Below are positions 1 through 7,123 of a stretch of 64,000 bases of DNA, one piece after another. The DNA is from Psychroserpens sp. (GTDB lineage: Bacteria; Bacteroidota; Bacteroidia; Flavobacteriales; Flavobacteriaceae). How positions within the stretch are numbered: position 1 is the first letter of the stretch; every line of letters begins with the position of its first letter. The position numbers and the translations under genes were made by a program. The stretch is from NCBI GenBank assembly GCA_017643165.1, contig JAEPNY010000001.1:124001-188000 (forward strand), read 5' to 3'. The notes below the pieces were generated by a model. The model made no database searches. It worked only from the letters and a program-made list of their open reading frames with translations, and was not told the origin of the DNA.

Positions 1-2
1 CT

Positions 3-95
3 GATTGGCAATATATGAACGTTTATAATCGACGTAACAGTCAGTTTATGAAGCGTTTCGCCAAGAACGATTTTATTCCGCCATTCATTGGCTAG
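3..95 (+). CDS. C-terminal tail of an unidentified protein (5' end outside window)
   Basis: An open frame runs in from the left edge and stops with TAG at 93-95. It encodes about 30 residues, rich in Asn, Arg and aromatics, ending in PPFIG. No family is recognisable from so short a piece. It lies in the same orientation as, and about 100 bp upstream of, the HUH replication gene, with only the iteron repeats between. It could therefore be the last gene of the same mobile element, for example a capsid or pilot protein of a microvirus. That is inference from position only. Confidence 0.45.
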   Translation, partial: DWQYMNVYNRRNSQFMKRFAKNDFIPPFIG

Positions 96-108
96 TGTTC
101 TTTTTTTT

Positions 109-164
109 AACCTTTAAATATAAAAACCTTTAAATAACAACCTTTAATTATTAACCTTTAAATG
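109..164 (+). repeat. Four iteron-like direct repeats AACCTTTAAAT upstream of rep
   Basis: The unit AACCTTTAAATA is present at 109-120 and 125-136. A one-base variant AACCTTTAATTA lies at 139-150 and AACCTTTAAATG at 153-164. Start-to-start spacings are 16, 14 and 14 bp. The array sits 30 bp before the start codon of the HUH replication initiator. Short direct repeats in front of a rep gene are the usual arrangement of initiator binding sites (iterons). Binding by this Rep is inferred. Confidence 0.6.
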
Positions 165-193
165 GTTTTAATTAATGTGCAACGATTCAGATT

Positions 194-1033
194 ATGATAG
201 TTAAAAATACTTATGGCTCAAGCGTAGCGTATTCAATTAAACAATTTGGCAGAGCCCCTAAAAACGAGTTTACAGGTTCTTCACTTCAACGCAAGAAGCA
301 AGACCCCAAGAAAGATACTAAGACAAAGAAAAAAGAAGGTAGTGACAAGGAGCGAAAGGACCGCTCCTTGTCTAGGCGATCGAAACAAAAAATTCGAAAA
401 AAAATTACCTGCTTTGCTCGGTGTTATAAAAGATTAAGTTTTGTTACGCTCACCTTTCTAAATAAGGTGAGCGATGAACAAGCAGTAAATCTTCTGAGAA
501 AATTTGTTGATAATGCTAAAAAACGTAGTGAAGATTTTCAATACGTATGGGTTGCTGAACGGCAAACTAAAAATGATGTCTTTGAGGGCAATGTTCATTT
601 TCACATGATTACTAATAAATATTGGAAAATTGATAAATGGTGGAATTACTGGATTGATCTTCAAGAGAAGAATGGAATTAAACCTAGGGATAAGGATTAC
701 AAGCCTACATCAGCCTTTGATGTAAAACAATTGAACTCTAATAATATTCGTTCTATTGCTTCTTATGTTACTAAATATGTAACCAAGAATGATGCTAAAT
801 TTAAATGTCAAGTTTGGAATTGTTCTAAACGTGTTTCACAATTATATACGGACTTTTATACAACAACTGAATACACGGATCAGTTTAAAAAAATGGGAGC
901 AGTTTTAAAAGAAACTGTAATTAAAGATCAGAACAACAAGCCTTTTCTAAATGTAAAACAAATTGATTTAAATAGAAATACATTACCCATGTATAGAAGA
1001 CTAGATAAAATTAACATGAAACTCAAAAAGTGA
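194..1033 (+). CDS. HUH-family rolling-circle replication initiator (microvirus VP4/plasmid Rep-like)
   Basis: This probably nicks and religates one DNA strand at the origin of a small circular replicon. Three HUH landmarks are visible in order: motif I FVTLTF (residues 83-88), the metal-binding HFH (135-137), and motif III YVTKYVTK (191-198). In motif III the two tyrosines Y191 and Y195 are four residues apart with lysines between, the two-tyrosine layout of phiX A-type initiators. The first 70 residues are very basic (runs of K and R) and may bind DNA. At 279 aa the length suits Reps of Bacteroidota microviruses. The ATG at 194 follows the iteron array directly. A plasmid Rep is the alternative to a phage Rep. 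Base composition is more AT-rich by eye than the core genes downstream. Confidence 0.72.
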   Translation: MIVKNTYGSSVAYSIKQFGRAPKNEFTGSSLQRKKQDPKKDTKTKKKEGSDKERKDRSLSRRSKQKIRKKITCFARCYKRLSFVTLTFLNKVSDEQAVNLLRKFVDNAKKRSEDFQYVWVAERQTKNDVFEGNVHFHMITNKYWKIDKWWNYWIDLQEKNGIKPRDKDYKPTSAFDVKQLNSNNIRSIASYVTKYVTKNDAKFKCQVWNCSKRVSQLYTDFYTTTEYTDQFKKMGAVLKETVIKDQNNKPFLNVKQIDLNRNTLPMYRRLDKINMKLKK

Positions 1034-1042
1034 AATTTATAG

Positions 1043-1073
1043 TTGTTGGTTTATAGAAAATTATCTATATTTA
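1043..1073 (+). promoter_or_regulatory. Promoter for the JAMM-like lipoprotein gene
   Basis: TTGTTG (1043-1048) is followed by TATATTTA (1066-1073). The spacer is 20 bp from the first TTG or 17 bp from the second. This fits the Bacteroidota pattern except that the last base of the -7 box is A instead of G. It would start transcription near 1080, giving a leader of about 50 nt. Confidence 0.5.
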
Positions 1074-1098
1074 CGGTCCCTTAGAATAATGTAATAGC

Positions 1099-1122
1099 TT
1101 AATTAATCCTTTCATTAATTAA
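1099..1122. repeat. 9-bp inverted repeat in the lipoprotein leader
   Basis: TTAATTAAT at 1099-1107 and its perfect complement ATTAATTAA at 1114-1122 are separated by CCTTTC. The repeat ends 10 bp before the lipoprotein ATG and lies downstream of the putative -7 box. It could be an operator or a leader hairpin. In AT-rich DNA such a match is not rare. Confidence 0.35.
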
Positions 1123-1132
1123 ACTATTCAAC

Positions 1133-2740
1133 ATGAAATTTTCGAATAGACTAGTACTTTTAACTGGTTTCTTATTTATTATTTATGGATGTCAGAAAGA
1201 CGACTTCACTGACACTAAAACTGAACTATTCGTACCTAGTATTTCTTCATATATTCTTTATGATGGAGAAGTTCCTGATCACATCTTAAGTTTTGTAAGA
1301 ACTAAATCAGACAATACATTGAAGGTAAATATCTCAGCGAATAATATCAGTTTTTCGAAACATAATGGTTTTAGTCAAAATAGAGAAACTCCTTTAGGCG
1401 TAGTCCAGACAAATAAGGTAGTGCAGGTATATAATGAAAGAAATACTAAATATACATTTAAAGTAACTGATCCGACCAATGCTCAAAGTAAAATCAATTT
1501 AATTGTGGTTGATACAGGAGAAGAAATAATTGAATATTTTATTCAATATATATTTGATCCTAATAACCCTGCGCCAATACTTAATAGTGGTGCTATCGAC
1601 ATGTCTAGATTCACAGGGGCAATGATATTTTATGATTCCAATGGATCGATTATTGGTAATTATATTTTTGATAATGGAATTGAAATACAATCGAGTGGAT
1701 CCACTAACCCTTGTCCTGAAGATGAATCAATTGACCACACAGATAATACTGAATCAAGTACAGGAGGAGGAACTAACGGCGAAACAGATACTGGAAATCA
1801 AGGCTCAACAGAAAACAATACGAGCGGCTCCGGCGAGTTAAATAATACTGATGAACCATGTGGCTTAGAGTGGGAATATGGATGGTGCGGATGTGAAACA
1901 GGTCCTTTAGATGGTCATGCAATCACTGGAAACCCTTGTTGTTCAGGAAGTCCATTAATTGTGACTGATACATGCACTGGTCAAACTTGGAGCAGTAATG
2001 ATAATCAAACTCAATTTAGGGAGGGAACCTCGCCTTGTGATGGCGATACTGGAGTTATAGTAGAGCTTGAGGGCACAGAAACATCGGTGTCTTGTGATAA
2101 AATTAATGAACAGTTAAACGATCCTAACTATATCAATGCCGCTGCTGAATTAGAAGGTTATATTGGTGAGACTAAAGAGTATGGAAAAGCTCAAAGTGTT
2201 AGCGGTGAGTTTTCTGATGTTCCTCAAGACCCGAATAATGGCGATCAACTAAATGTAAACTCTTTTATGAACGACCCAAATATCTTTGGATTTATACACA
2301 CACATTTAGACGATCTTGTTGAAATACTGCCAACTGGAAATACCAGAATAACACCAAAAATTCGAATGTTTTCTCCATTTGATGTCCGAACGTTCTTACT
2401 TTTGGTAAAAAATGCTGAGGTAAATAACATAAATGTGGCGGACGTTTATGTGACTATGTTGTCTAGCTCTGGAGACTTTACCTTAAAATTCGATGGTAAC
2501 ATTCAAAATTTAATTGATAACTTAGATACAGATCTGTTAAATTATTTAGGTGGTCAAGACGCAGCGAATGATTTCAACGACTATGTTAAAAACTACGGTA
2601 GGAGACTTGGCTTATTAAAATTTATGGAAGACAAAATTGATATAAATGGGATAAATTTATATAACATAAAACCTAACGGAACCATAAAAAGAAACTATAT
2701 AGATGATTCCGGTAAATTGAAAGTAGATAAATGTGACTAA
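1133..2740 (+). CDS. Lipoprotein with C-terminal JAMM/JAB-like metalloprotease signature
   Basis: The N-terminus is a lipoprotein signal peptide with the lipid Cys at residue 20 (IYGC). Residues 35-185 form an unrecognised beta-rich domain. Residues 190-321 are a Ser/Thr/Gly/Asn-rich linker with nine cysteines. Residues 325-535 hold FGFIHTH (H389, H391) followed by FSPFD (S414, D417), the HxH...SxxD order of JAMM metalloproteases. A Glu in the segment ETKEYG (about 346-349) could be the upstream catalytic acid. The HxH to SxxD spacing is 22 residues instead of the canonical 7, so activity is uncertain. The protein would act outside the cytoplasm. The next gene follows after 13 bp and is probably co-transcribed. 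A structural or adhesive role is the alternative. Confidence 0.55.
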   Translation: MKFSNRLVLLTGFLFIIYGCQKDDFTDTKTELFVPSISSYILYDGEVPDHILSFVRTKSDNTLKVNISANNISFSKHNGFSQNRETPLGVVQTNKVVQVYNERNTKYTFKVTDPTNAQSKINLIVVDTGEEIIEYFIQYIFDPNNPAPILNSGAIDMSRFTGAMIFYDSNGSIIGNYIFDNGIEIQSSGSTNPCPEDESIDHTDNTESSTGGGTNGETDTGNQGSTENNTSGSGELNNTDEPCGLEWEYGWCGCETGPLDGHAITGNPCCSGSPLIVTDTCTGQTWSSNDNQTQFREGTSPCDGDTGVIVELEGTETSVSCDKINEQLNDPNYINAAAELEGYIGETKEYGKAQSVSGEFSDVPQDPNNGDQLNVNSFMNDPNIFGFIHTHLDDLVEILPTGNTRITPKIRMFSPFDVRTFLLLVKNAEVNNINVADVYVTMLSSSGDFTLKFDGNIQNLIDNLDTDLLNYLGGQDAANDFNDYVKNYGRRLGLLKFMEDKIDINGINLYNIKPNGTIKRNYIDDSGKLKVDKCD

Positions 2741-2753
2741 AATTATTAATAAC

Positions 2754-3323
2754 ATGAAAAAAATATTATTACCTGTATTAATGTGCTTTTTAATCCTTAA
2801 CTGTAAAGCACAAATAATATCAATACAAGATGCAAATACATATTTCTTAAGTGAAGATGAAGGAATCCCAGACAATGTTACCGCAATTAAAGATCTTAAT
2901 AATACTTTAGATGTATTTGTAGGGAATTGGTCTGGGGTCCACGAAAATATTACTTATGATCTTTTTATTGAAAAAATTGAATCTACATTAGTAGATATAC
3001 CTCACGACATCCTTAGCATTGGATATAAAATTACTAATGAAAATGGAGTGGTGACATACGATACCACTAACTTAACAAATAACGAATTGGTGAAAATTTC
3101 TGGGAACTACTTTCTCAATGACGGTGAAACGTATTACACTAATTACTTTGGCCAATATTCTAATTGCGGCCAATTTGGAAATCTATTACTGAATGCATCA
3201 AGCAACAATCAATTAACAGTTAAATTTATACCGGGGCGAGATTCAATAGATTCTAGCAATTGTAATATTTCCTGGTCATATCCATTTCCAATTAATGAGA
3301 ATGTTGTTTTATTAAAACAATAA
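2754..3323 (+). CDS. Small secreted protein, DUF6705-like
   Basis: The start is set at ATG 2754, because an earlier in-frame ATG at 2733 overlaps the upstream stop and lacks a signal-peptide start. From 2754 the protein (189 aa) begins with a hydrophobic export signal ending NCKAQ; the Cys may make it a lipoprotein. The body contains FVGNWSG near residue 52 and ends in VVLLKQ. Together with two Cys near the C-terminus, this recalls the Flavobacteriaceae DUF6705 family of unknown function. It sits 13 bp after the JAMM-like lipoprotein gene, so the two are probably expressed together. A partner or inhibitor role is speculation. Confidence 0.6.
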   Translation: MKKILLPVLMCFLILNCKAQIISIQDANTYFLSEDEGIPDNVTAIKDLNNTLDVFVGNWSGVHENITYDLFIEKIESTLVDIPHDILSIGYKITNENGVVTYDTTNLTNNELVKISGNYFLNDGETYYTNYFGQYSNCGQFGNLLLNASSNNQLTVKFIPGRDSIDSSNCNISWSYPFPINENVVLLKQ

Positions 3324-3395
3324 TTTAGTTGTCCGAGGTTTAAAGACAGTTATGTATTAATTATTTAAATTAGACTCTATTTAGTTTTATTATTC

Positions 3396-4760
3396 ATGGA
3401 TGAACTTAAAAAATATAGTAAAGAATTAACCATTCTTGCAGAAGTTGATGAACTAAAAAAGAAAGTTGATGAGAATAGACCATTTGAGAAGTCTATAGAG
3501 GACAGAGTGTTGCAAAAACTTAGGTTTGATTGGAATTATAATTCAAATGCTATTGAAGGCAACTCGTTTACAAGAGGAGAAACAGTTGCGTTACTTATGG
3601 AGGGTGTTACAGCTCAAGGAAAGCCTTTAAAAGACGCGCTTGATATAAGAGGGCATAATCAGGCAATTGAAATGATGATGTCTATTGTAAAATCCGACAG
3701 AGATTTAAACGAGTCTGATATTCGTACTTTACATAAAATCTTGCTAGTTGAAGATTATGAAAGCCCTGCCGTTACTGAAGATGGTCTAAAAACGCTCAAG
3801 CTTATAAAAGTTGGGCAATATAAGAGTTCTCCGAATCACGTAATAACGCCTACTGGTGAAACTCACTTTTATGCCACTCCCGAAGAGACACCCGCAAAAA
3901 TGAAAGAACTAGTTGAATGGTATAACCAAACAACTAAGAACAATGAAATTCACCCTATTGTTTTCGCTTCTGTTTTTCATCATAAATTTGTAGAAATACA
4001 CCCTTTCGATGATGGTAATGGTAGAATGGCAAGATTACTCACAAATCTCATTTTAATTAAAAATAAATATCCTATAAGTGTAGTAAAAACCAATGAGAAA
4101 ACTCAGTATTTTGGTAGATTAGCTCAAGCGGATGATGGAAATTATGTTCCTATTATAGAGTTTTTTGCTTTATCAATTAATAGTTCTTTAAATCTATACC
4201 TAAAAGCAATAAAAGGTGAAAGTATTTCAGAGCCGACAGATATAGAAAGGGATATTGAATTATTTATGCAATCTCTTAACCTGACCAAAAAGAGAATATT
4301 GTTAAGAGAAACTGTCGATATTACCAAAATGTCTTTTGATTTATTGGTTTTTTTTAGATCGAAATTGGTTCTATTTAATGATGCTTTTCAAAATAAAAGT
4401 GAGTTACTTCGCTCAAATTACGGAGCGTCGAATGCGGGCCACGGCGCTGGTAGATGGTCGTCAATTGTGAATAATCATTTAATTTCATTTGAAATCTATA
4501 AGAAACATATAGAACAACACATAACTAAGACTTATTCTATAAGTTATGTTTATACGTATAAGAATGATCTTAAATCTAATTCTACAATTTCTACCGAAGT
4601 CGGTATATCGTTTTTAAATAAAACATACAAGATAAGATTCGAAAATAAAACAATTACAAAATATTACGGTGATGAATTAATTGATCAAGAAGTTATAGAA
4701 ATAGCTAAAAATATGATCGACCTTCTTAAAATTCAATTATCACGTATTTATAATGAATAG
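3396..4760 (+). CDS. Fic-domain AMP-transferase (class II, self-inhibited)
   Basis: Fic enzymes transfer AMP, or other phosphate-containing groups, from nucleotides to hydroxyl side chains of target proteins. The full active motif HPFDDGNGRMAR is at residues 202-213, with catalytic His202 and the phosphate-binding GNGR loop intact. An inhibitory helix motif of the S/T-xxx-E-G/N type is at residues 50-55 (SNAIEG, Glu54), which marks a class II enzyme kept off by its own N-terminus. The roughly 180 residues after the Fic core have no recognised domain and may select the target. At 454 aa it is longer than a minimal Fic protein. It stands alone, with no small antitoxin gene beside it, at the end of the accessory segment next to a tRNA. 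Confidence 0.88.
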   Translation: MDELKKYSKELTILAEVDELKKKVDENRPFEKSIEDRVLQKLRFDWNYNSNAIEGNSFTRGETVALLMEGVTAQGKPLKDALDIRGHNQAIEMMMSIVKSDRDLNESDIRTLHKILLVEDYESPAVTEDGLKTLKLIKVGQYKSSPNHVITPTGETHFYATPEETPAKMKELVEWYNQTTKNNEIHPIVFASVFHHKFVEIHPFDDGNGRMARLLTNLILIKNKYPISVVKTNEKTQYFGRLAQADDGNYVPIIEFFALSINSSLNLYLKAIKGESISEPTDIERDIELFMQSLNLTKKRILLRETVDITKMSFDLLVFFRSKLVLFNDAFQNKSELLRSNYGASNAGHGAGRWSSIVNNHLISFEIYKKHIEQHITKTYSISYVYTYKNDLKSNSTISTEVGISFLNKTYKIRFENKTITKYYGDELIDQEVIEIAKNMIDLLKIQLSRIYNE

Positions 4761-4787
4761 TTTATCCCCTACTTAGTCCCCTCGAAC

Positions 4788-4825
4788 TAAAAAAGCCCTG
4801 TAAATCAATCATTCACAAGGCTTTA
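4788..4825 (-). terminator. Terminator of the CAT-anticodon tRNA
   Basis: AAAGCCCTGT and ACAAGGCTTT form an interrupted stem around a 13-nt loop. On the minus strand the hairpin is followed by a T-run (the A-run at 4788-4793 on the plus strand). It lies 14 bp beyond the tRNA 3' end. Confidence 0.7.
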
Positions 4826-4838
4826 AAAATAATAAAGG

Positions 4839-4912
4839 TGGTCCCAACTGGGCTCGAACCAGTGACCCTCTGATTATGAGTCAGATGCTCTAACCAACTG
4901 AGCTATGGGACC
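4839..4912 (-). tRNA. tRNA with CAT anticodon (Ile2-lysidine type favoured, Met possible)
   Basis: A complete cloverleaf of 74 nt reads on the minus strand. It has acceptor stem GGTCCCA/TGGGACC, discriminator A, D-arm AGCTCAG..GAGC, T-loop GTTCGAG and anticodon loop CTCATAA with anticodon CAT. No CCA is encoded. C-G pairs at acceptor positions 4 and 5, and the GACTCATAATC anticodon arm, resemble tRNA-Ile2, whose C34 becomes lysidine through TilS. An elongator Met assignment cannot be excluded by eye. The 3' end faces the accessory genes at 1-4760, a usual target for site-specific integration. Confidence 0.9.
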
Positions 4913-4968
4913 AATAAGGCTGCAATATTACTACATATTTTAAAACTCTACAAGGATTTCAATCCAAT

Positions 4969-5373
4969 TTACGAGTCGATATCCTGGCAAAGCTCAATTA
5001 AAACGCCGTTTGTGGCCTTTGGGTGTAAAAAGGCAATCAACTTGTTATCGGCGCCTTTTTTTGGTGTTTCATGAATCATTCGGAATCCTTCTGCTGTTAA
5101 ACGCTCGATCTCGGCTTCTATATCGTCTACGGCAAAGGCAATATGGTGAATACCCTCACCTTTTTTCTCAATATATTTTGCAATCGGACTGTTTTCATTT
5201 GTGGCTTGTAACAATTCGATTTTATTGGGTCCTGCTTCAAAAAATGAGGTCATCACACCTTCGCTTTCAACGGTTTCCGTTTTGTAATGCGGCTTTCCGA
5301 ATAAGGACTTAAATAAAGCATTCGACGCGTCTATGTCTTTTACAGCAATCCCAATGTGTTCTATTTTTCTCAT
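4969..5373 (-). CDS. mce: Methylmalonyl-CoA epimerase
   Basis: This interconverts the (2S) and (2R) forms of methylmalonyl-CoA in propionyl-CoA/succinyl-CoA metabolism. At 134 aa it has the two beta-alpha-beta modules of the VOC fold. The first starts KIEHIGIAVKD and the second IHHIAFAVDD. The four expected metal ligands are plausible at His6, Glu53, His76 or His77, and Glu127. Length and the IELLQ and IELCQ strands match the family. It is a single gene, divergent from rbfA across 148 bp. The mutase genes that would use its product are not in this window. Confidence 0.92.
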   Translation of the reverse strand: MRKIEHIGIAVKDIDASNALFKSLFGKPHYKTETVESEGVMTSFFEAGPNKIELLQATNENSPIAKYIEKKGEGIHHIAFAVDDIEAEIERLTAEGFRMIHETPKKGADNKLIAFLHPKATNGVLIELCQDIDS

Positions 5374-5508
5374 AATAAATTGAATTCGAATTTCGGTCCG
5401 AAAGATACAGCATTAAGGTATGAAATTTGATGATAAAAATCACAAATTCTTAAAATAGACGCTTGGTTTATTTTTCGTATTATACTAAAGATTATACCAA
5501 TATCATTA

Positions 5509-5516
5509 TATCTTTG
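5509..5516 (+). promoter_or_regulatory. -7 box of the rbfA promoter
   Basis: TATCTTTG is a perfect TAnnTTTG. It ends only 5 bp before the rbfA ATG at 5522, so the transcript would start at or next to the start codon. No TTG is found at the expected distance upstream. Confidence 0.55.
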
Positions 5517-5521
5517 CAAAC

Positions 5522-5917
5522 ATGGAAGAAACACAGAGACAGAAAAAAATAGGAGGCATCCTTCAACAAGATCTTGCAGAAATTTTACAAAAGGCTGCAA
5601 CCGATGGTGGTATGCGTGGCGTGATCATTTCTGTGAGTAAAGTCAAAGTAACTACAGATCTTTCAATCGCAAAAGTATACCTCAGTATTTTCCCAAATAA
5701 AGACGCTCAAGAATTGCTTAACGGCATTCGTTCTAATACACCACTTATTAGACATGAAATGGCACAGCGCACCAAAAACCAACTGCGTCGCATGCCAAAT
5801 TTAGAGTTCTTCATTGACGATTCCTTAGAATATATTGACGGTATTGAGCGTTCATTACGAGGAGAAGATGACCCTATAAGGGACCAAGAACTCTTAGATA
5901 AACGAAAAAAGAAATAG
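5522..5917 (+). CDS. rbfA: 30S ribosome-binding factor A
   Basis: RbfA binds the immature 30S subunit near the 5' end of 16S rRNA and helps late maturation, notably in the cold. The 131-aa product has the family's start (RQKKIGGILQQDLAEIL), the segment VTTDLSIAKVYLSIFP and the conserved IRHEMAQRTKNQLRRMP helix, together a KH-type fold. Its stop codon touches the GTG of the permease gene downstream, so the two are almost certainly translated from one message. Confidence 0.95.
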   Translation: MEETQRQKKIGGILQQDLAEILQKAATDGGMRGVIISVSKVKVTTDLSIAKVYLSIFPNKDAQELLNGIRSNTPLIRHEMAQRTKNQLRRMPNLEFFIDDSLEYIDGIERSLRGEDDPIRDQELLDKRKKK

Positions 5918-7120
5918 GTGAATTTCACCCTGTACATAGCCAAACGTTATTTATTCAGCAAGAGCAGTAACAACTCTATAAACATTATGACTATTATTGC
6001 TGCAGCAGGAACGATTATTGCTTCTGCAGCATTATTTATTGTCTTGTCGGGCTTTGCAGGGCTTAAGGATTTTAGTTTAGAATTCTCATCCTTTGTAGAT
6101 CCTGATCTAAAAGTGGTGCCTTTGGAAGGGAAGTCGTTCGTGTTCTCTGAAGACCAAGCACAAAATATTCTGAACTTTAAAGGTATTGACGGCTTTTCTA
6201 AAACCATCGAAGAACGCGTCATTATCGAATTTGATGACAAGCATCAAATCGTTACCTTAAAAGGTGTTGATGAAAACTACAACAAGATCACTGCTATCGA
6301 CACCATGATCTATTATGGGAATTGGCTAGAACCCGGTACAAATCAGATCGTGTCAGGAGGCGGTATTTCGAATAAGCTCTCCTATGGTGTTCTTGACTTG
6401 ACACGTCATCAAAAGATTTATGTGCCTAAACCTGGAAAGGGACAGATCACATCAGTTAAAGGTGCTTTTAATTCTGTGAAAACCTATAATATTGGCATTT
6501 TCGATATAAATGAAGAACTTAACAATGAGATAATTTTTAGTGATATTGAAACAGCGCGCTATTTATTGAATTACAATACCGATCAAATCAGTTCAATAGA
6601 GTTAAAACTCAATCCAGACGCAGATCAAGAGCTAATCAGGACTCAAGTCGAGTCGCTCTTAAACAATGACGTATTCGTCAAAGATCGCACGCAACTTAAC
6701 GATGCGCTTTATAAAATGTTGAACACTGAAAATATCGCAGTTTACCTCATATTTACCTTAGTTATCATAATTGCTTTATTTAATGTTGTAGGCGCCATCA
6801 TCATGATGATCCTCGATAAAAAGAGCTCTATTAATACCTTGTATAATTTAGGAGCGACGACGAAAGATATCAGGCGCGTTTTCTTTTTGCAGGGAAGTTT
6901 AATGACCATACTAGCTGGAACAATCGGGCTCATACTAGGATTTATTATCGTGTTCCTTCAAGATCGATTTGACTTGGTGATGTTAACACCTTCATTGGCA
7001 TATCCTGTAGAAATCAAGATCATCAACTTCATTTTGGTGATACTTACAATTCTGATTTTAGGAGTACTTGCATCGAAACTAGCATCGCAGCGCATTTCTA
7101 AACAACTCGTTCAGGGATAG
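5918..7120 (+). CDS. LolC/LolE-like ABC transporter permease
   Basis: This is an inner-membrane subunit of the lipoprotein-release (MacB/FtsX) permease class, which with an ATPase extracts lipoproteins for transfer to the outer membrane. The layout is typical: a conserved cytoplasmic N-terminus (YIAKRYLFSKSS), TM1 at about 22-46, a periplasmic domain at about 50-265, then three TM segments at about 275-297, 325-346 and 368-388. Between TM2 and TM3 lies the coupling region KSSINTLYNLGAT. The start is the GTG at 5918, directly after the rbfA stop, because the conserved N-terminus begins there. No ATPase gene is adjacent, so the LolD partner must be encoded elsewhere. Confidence 0.85.
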   Translation: MNFTLYIAKRYLFSKSSNNSINIMTIIAAAGTIIASAALFIVLSGFAGLKDFSLEFSSFVDPDLKVVPLEGKSFVFSEDQAQNILNFKGIDGFSKTIEERVIIEFDDKHQIVTLKGVDENYNKITAIDTMIYYGNWLEPGTNQIVSGGGISNKLSYGVLDLTRHQKIYVPKPGKGQITSVKGAFNSVKTYNIGIFDINEELNNEIIFSDIETARYLLNYNTDQISSIELKLNPDADQELIRTQVESLLNNDVFVKDRTQLNDALYKMLNTENIAVYLIFTLVIIIALFNVVGAIIMMILDKKSSINTLYNLGATTKDIRRVFFLQGSLMTILAGTIGLILGFIIVFLQDRFDLVMLTPSLAYPVEIKIINFILVILTILILGVLASKLASQRISKQLVQG

Positions 7121-7123
7121 AGT

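Larger units (their letters stand above)
1..1033 (+). mobile_element. Right part of a putative integrated rolling-circle element (microvirus or plasmid)
   Basis: A rolling-circle Rep gene, an iteron array and the tail of another co-oriented gene lie together at the left edge. Chromosomal Flavobacteriia rarely need such a Rep, so an integrated ssDNA phage genome or plasmid is the simplest reading. No integrase, transposase or clear attachment site is visible, and the left boundary is outside the window. The right boundary could be just after rep or as far as the tRNA at 4839-4912, whose 3' end faces this segment. Confidence 0.4.

Noticed and set aside
109..164. CRISPR array
   Set aside because: Repeat units are 12 bp with 2-4 bp between them, too short and too close, and no cas genes are present; they are iteron-like.
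1034..1132. dif/XerCD or phage attachment site after the rep gene
   Set aside because: Fragments such as AATAATGTAAT resemble half of a dif core, but no pair of 11-bp arms with a 6-bp centre can be formed.
3396..4760. Fic as part of a toxin-antitoxin pair
   Set aside because: No small antitoxin gene precedes it, and the inhibitory S-xxx-EG motif is inside the protein itself (residues 50-55).
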